Part shown: positions 6,183 to 8,003 of the stretch, piece by piece
Layout of the letters: every line of letters starts with the position of its first letter
How positions within the stretch are numbered: position 1 is the stretch's first letter
Origin: CAZZIZ01 sp964654535
GTDB taxonomy: Bacteria > Bacteroidota > Bacteroidia > Chitinophagales > UBA2359
Assembly: GCA_964654535.1 (NCBI GenBank)
Contig: CAZZIZ010000151.1
Coordinates: forward strand, 1-8,003
Length of the DNA: 8,003 bases
Direction: 5' to 3'
Position numbers and translations under genes: made by a program
Notes under the pieces: model-generated
The model's database searches: none
Told to the model about the DNA's origin: nothing
The model's input: only the letters and a program-made list of their open reading frames with translations

Positions 6183-7226
6183 TTGAGAAGAGCGAACGCG
6201 ACATTTCGGGTATTAGGACTTATAGCTTTGGTGGCGTTGGGTTTACTTGGTTTACAGGGATTTGATCTCTATAAAGACATTTTTAGCTCCAATACTACTA
6301 GTCCCAAAGGCAAGAGCCATCAGCTCAAAATCACGAAGGGAACCAGCCTAACTGGCTTGTCGCAGCAACTGTTGGAAAGTAATATCATCGAAGATGGCTT
6401 GTCCTTTGAGCGAGTGGCGCGGCTTATGAAGTTCACCAAGGTAAAAGGAGGGAGCTACGATATTGCCGGTGATATGAGCAATAGGGAGCTGATCAGAAAA
6501 CTTAGAGCGGGCAAGCAAACGCCCATTCGCATAATGGTAAAGAGCAGTCGTCACCTAGATCAAGTAGTTGAAAATCTAACCGAGCCACTGCAAGCAGATG
6601 CCGCCACGGTCATGTCCATTTTGCAAAGCGATAGTCTTAAAAGCTTAACTGGATTCGACCGGGCCAATGTTATTTCACTTTTTCTACCAGATACCTACGA
6701 GTTTTATTGGAACACCGATGAGGTCGATTTACTAAAACGTATGAAAAAGGAGTATGATAAGTATTGGTCCAAAGAGCGCAAAGCTAAAGCGAGAGCCCTC
6801 GGCATTACTCCCAGTGATGCGATTATTCTTGCTTCTATAGTCGATGAAGAAACTGCCAAGGTTGATGAGATGGATGACATAGCAGGCGTTTATTTAAATA
6901 GACTAAAAAAAGGAATGCGCCTCCAAGCAGATCCAACGGTTAAATATGCAGTAGGCGATTGGGCCATCAAACGCGTCTTGGACAAACACTTAGCGAAAAA
7001 ATCACCTTACAATACATACATTAATACAGGTTTGCCTCCTGGCCCTATTCGTTTGCCAAGCAAACAAGCCTTGGAGCAAGTACTAAATCCTGCAAAACAT
7101 AAGTATTTTTATTTCTGTGCGAAGGAAGATTTTTCTGGTTACCATAATTTTTCACGCACTTTGAGTGAGCACAACGCTCACGCCAGAAGATATAGAAACC
7201 AACTTACTCAACGCGGAATAAGATGA
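6183..7226 (+). CDS. mltG: Endolytic murein transglycosylase MltG (YceG-like)
   Basis: A membrane-anchored lytic transglycosylase that cuts nascent peptidoglycan strands in the periplasm and is thought to set glycan chain length. Residues about 8-27 are the single N-terminal membrane segment. A LysM-like region follows at about 47-110 (LKITKGTSLTGLSQQLLESNII...GGSYDI). The catalytic YceG domain covers about 160-342: FLPDTYEFYW (167-176), ILASIVDEET (215-224), NRL..GMRLQADPTVKYA (239-256), SPYNTYINTGLPPGPI (274-289), and NPAKHKYFYF plus the terminal H.F..TL.EHN. By alignment the catalytic Glu of E. coli MltG (Glu218) is Glu223. Position 221, usually Glu, is Asp here. The length of 347 is normal. 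The TTG start is accepted because it precedes RRANATFRV and the membrane helix; the first in-frame ATG lies more than 200 bp inside. Its end overlaps the lipoprotein gene by ATGA. Confidence 0.95.
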   Translation: MRRANATFRVLGLIALVALGLLGLQGFDLYKDIFSSNTTSPKGKSHQLKITKGTSLTGLSQQLLESNIIEDGLSFERVARLMKFTKVKGGSYDIAGDMSNRELIRKLRAGKQTPIRIMVKSSRHLDQVVENLTEPLQADAATVMSILQSDSLKSLTGFDRANVISLFLPDTYEFYWNTDEVDLLKRMKKEYDKYWSKERKAKARALGITPSDAIILASIVDEETAKVDEMDDIAGVYLNRLKKGMRLQADPTVKYAVGDWAIKRVLDKHLAKKSPYNTYINTGLPPGPIRLPSKQALEQVLNPAKHKYFYFCAKEDFSGYHNFSRTLSEHNAHARRYRNQLTQRGIR

Positions 7227-7705
7227 GAGTTTATTCGATTTTGTTTTTAGTACTCCTCCTCAGTGCTTGTAATTTAGGGCTGAGCGATGCTCCATTTACG
7301 GGAGAATACCTTTTTACTGACATAGTAGTAGAGCCATTGGAAACTGGCGCCAAGGCGGAAATATTAGTAGCAAGAATAACTGCCGCTGGAACGGGAACGC
7401 ACAAATATTTGGGTGACGTGACATTGCGATTACAGCAAGACATTAACTTAGAAGATTTCACCTTGGTTCACCGCATTACCATAACCGATAAAGAAGATCA
7501 AACGATACTTTTTGTAGGTCACGGAAACCTGCTTCCTAAAGACGATGTCGGCAATTACATTTACAGCTCTTTGGAAAATTTAGTGGAAGGCGATAAGCAA
7601 TACGAATCCGCGCACGGCAAGTCAACCAGCCAAGGAGAAATTCTCCTCGACGCGCGCACCGTTTCCTGTGTACAGAAGGGCATCTGGTCTTACAGTCGGA
7701 ACTAG
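7223..7705 (+). CDS. Small lipoprotein of unknown function, coupled to mltG
   Basis: A 160-residue lipoprotein. The signal peptide ends in a lipobox LLSAC with the lipidated Cys at 16, followed by NLGLSD, so it is likely in the outer membrane, possibly surface-exposed. The mature part is predicted beta-rich: FTGEYLFTDIVVEP (25-38), KAEILVARITAAGTGTHKYLGDVTLRL (44-70), FTLVHRITITD (79-89), TILFVGHGNLL (94-104) and a C-terminal strand with Cys149. The G.GTH.LG.VTL pattern and length recall small barrel lipoproteins (lipocalin-like or allene-oxide-cyclase-like) of Bacteroidota, but this likeness is weak and no function is assigned. Its ATG overlaps the mltG stop in ATGA, showing translational coupling. 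A role in the envelope alongside MltG is inferred from position only. The repeat element begins 25 nt after its stop. Confidence 0.82.
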   Translation: MRVYSILFLVLLLSACNLGLSDAPFTGEYLFTDIVVEPLETGAKAEILVARITAAGTGTHKYLGDVTLRLQQDINLEDFTLVHRITITDKEDQTILFVGHGNLLPKDDVGNYIYSSLENLVEGDKQYESAHGKSTSQGEILLDARTVSCVQKGIWSYSRN

Positions 7706-7730
7706 TTTCATTCAAACGTTTAAATAATTT

Positions 7731-7921
7731 TTTGGGCGTGCCCCACTCACCTCTACGGCTGCGCCGTAAGTTCGGGGTCGGGCTGTTCCAGCGCTCCGCT
7801 TCGCTACGGTCGCTTTCTTGTTTCAGCAAAGCATGTACTTCTACCGCTAAGGCGGTAAGTACATACTACTTCAGCAAAAGCGACTGCTCCCATTCGGTCG
7901 CACGCTTCCCATCCCTCACGC
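7731..7921 (+). repeat. Structured Bacteroidota intergenic repeat element, copy 2
   Basis: It starts with TTTGGGCGTGCCCC (7731-7744, identical to copy 1), has the inner box GGGTCGGGCT (7775-7784) and ends with CATCCCTCACGC (7910-7921). GCGTG (7736-7740) can pair with the final CACGC (7917-7921). CCCC (7741-7744) can pair with GGGG (7774-7777) around a small hairpin (7754-7768). GTCGCTTT (7809-7816) pairs with AAAGCGAC (7877-7884) and encloses the 32-nt bulged hairpin at 7833-7864. GCGACTG (7880-7886) could alternatively pair with CGGTCGC (7895-7901), giving two competing folds. Outside the boxes the sequence differs from copy 1, but the order of parts is the same. It lies downstream of the mltG-lipoprotein operon in sense orientation and encodes no credible protein. 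After it, 7922-8003 shows nothing recognisable. Confidence 0.78.
7833..7864 (+). other. 32-nt bulged hairpin H2 in repeat copy 2
   Basis: The lower stem is ATGTACT/AGTACAT (7 bp), unpaired TC lies on the 5' arm (7840-7841), the upper stem is TACCGC/GCGGTA (6 bp) and the loop is TAAG. The plan equals that of 3405-3374 in copy 1. Several stem positions have changed on both sides so that pairing is kept. Confidence 0.82.
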
Positions 7922-8003
7922 ATATTCGTCGCAAGCCTAATTCGATTTAGCCGATTTCAGGAACCAAAAGTATAAGTGAAATGTTTATTTAAAACACCAC
8001 TTA

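Noticed and set aside
7714..7721. Palindrome AAACGTTT between the lipoprotein gene and repeat copy 2
   Set aside because: An 8-bp self-complementary word is expected by chance. The following T-run belongs to the start of the repeat element and no stem precedes it properly.
3326..7921. The two elements as ends of one composite transposon (opposite orientation, flanking 5306-7705)
   Set aside because: No transposase lies between them, the genes between are ordinary chromosomal ones (mltG, DUF4159), and the copies are too different in sequence to be recent terminal repeats.
7732..7950. Open frame on the plus strand across repeat copy 2
   Set aside because: It is low-complexity, Arg/Ser-rich and coincides with the structured repeat; stem sequences explain it. 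Such frames in these elements are typical false genes. The same holds for the minus-strand frame at 7536-7829.

Overview
The window looks like a stretch of a Bacteroidota chromosome, probably from or near the Saprospiria. The signs are a type IX secretion C-terminal domain, an IPTL-type C-terminal anchor on a protein with 'GCTD..ACNFDPAA..DDGSC' repeats, a DUF4159 protein, class 2 PyrD and MltG of the Bacteroidota type, starts without clear Shine-Dalgarno sequences, and repetitive elements that open with GGGCGTGCCCC. The phylum is a confident call. The class is an inference from the protein repeats.

Layout: (1) 1-533, minus: the N-terminal half of a DEAD-box RNA helicase, cut by the window edge. 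(2) 749-1771, plus: pyrD, divergent from the helicase across 215 bp that contain a perfect 15-bp palindrome. (3) 1860-3314, plus: a secreted propeller-like protein with a type IX sorting domain. (4) 3326-3506, minus: a structured repeat element that fills the gap between two converging genes. (5) 5306-3518, minus: a two-gene unit, a 100-residue secreted protein and then a 494-residue IPTL-anchored cysteine-rich surface protein, separated by 1 nt. (6) 6137-5475, minus: an exported DUF4159 protein. (7) 6183-7705, plus: mltG and a lipoprotein gene overlapping by ATGA, divergent from DUF4159 across 45 bp. (8) 7731-7921, plus: a second copy of the repeat element. The last 82 bp hold nothing I recognise.

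The genes are mostly housekeeping and envelope functions: RNA metabolism, pyrimidine synthesis, peptidoglycan chain termination and surface or secreted proteins. I see no defence system, integrase, transposase or CRISPR array.

The signal most worth attention is the pair of repeat elements. They share almost no sequence except three short boxes (TTTGGGCGTGCCCC, GGGTCRGGCT and YATCCYTCACGC). Both nevertheless fold into the same plan. It includes hairpins of exactly 32 nt with a two-base TC bulge at the same place on the 5' arm, and stem bases that differ between copies while pairing is kept. Both copies lie in sense orientation 11 and 25 nt after a stop codon. I recall similar GGGCGT.CCC elements as common intergenic repeats of Bacteroidota, so the family itself is probably not new, but I know of no assigned function and the bulged-hairpin rule looks worth describing.
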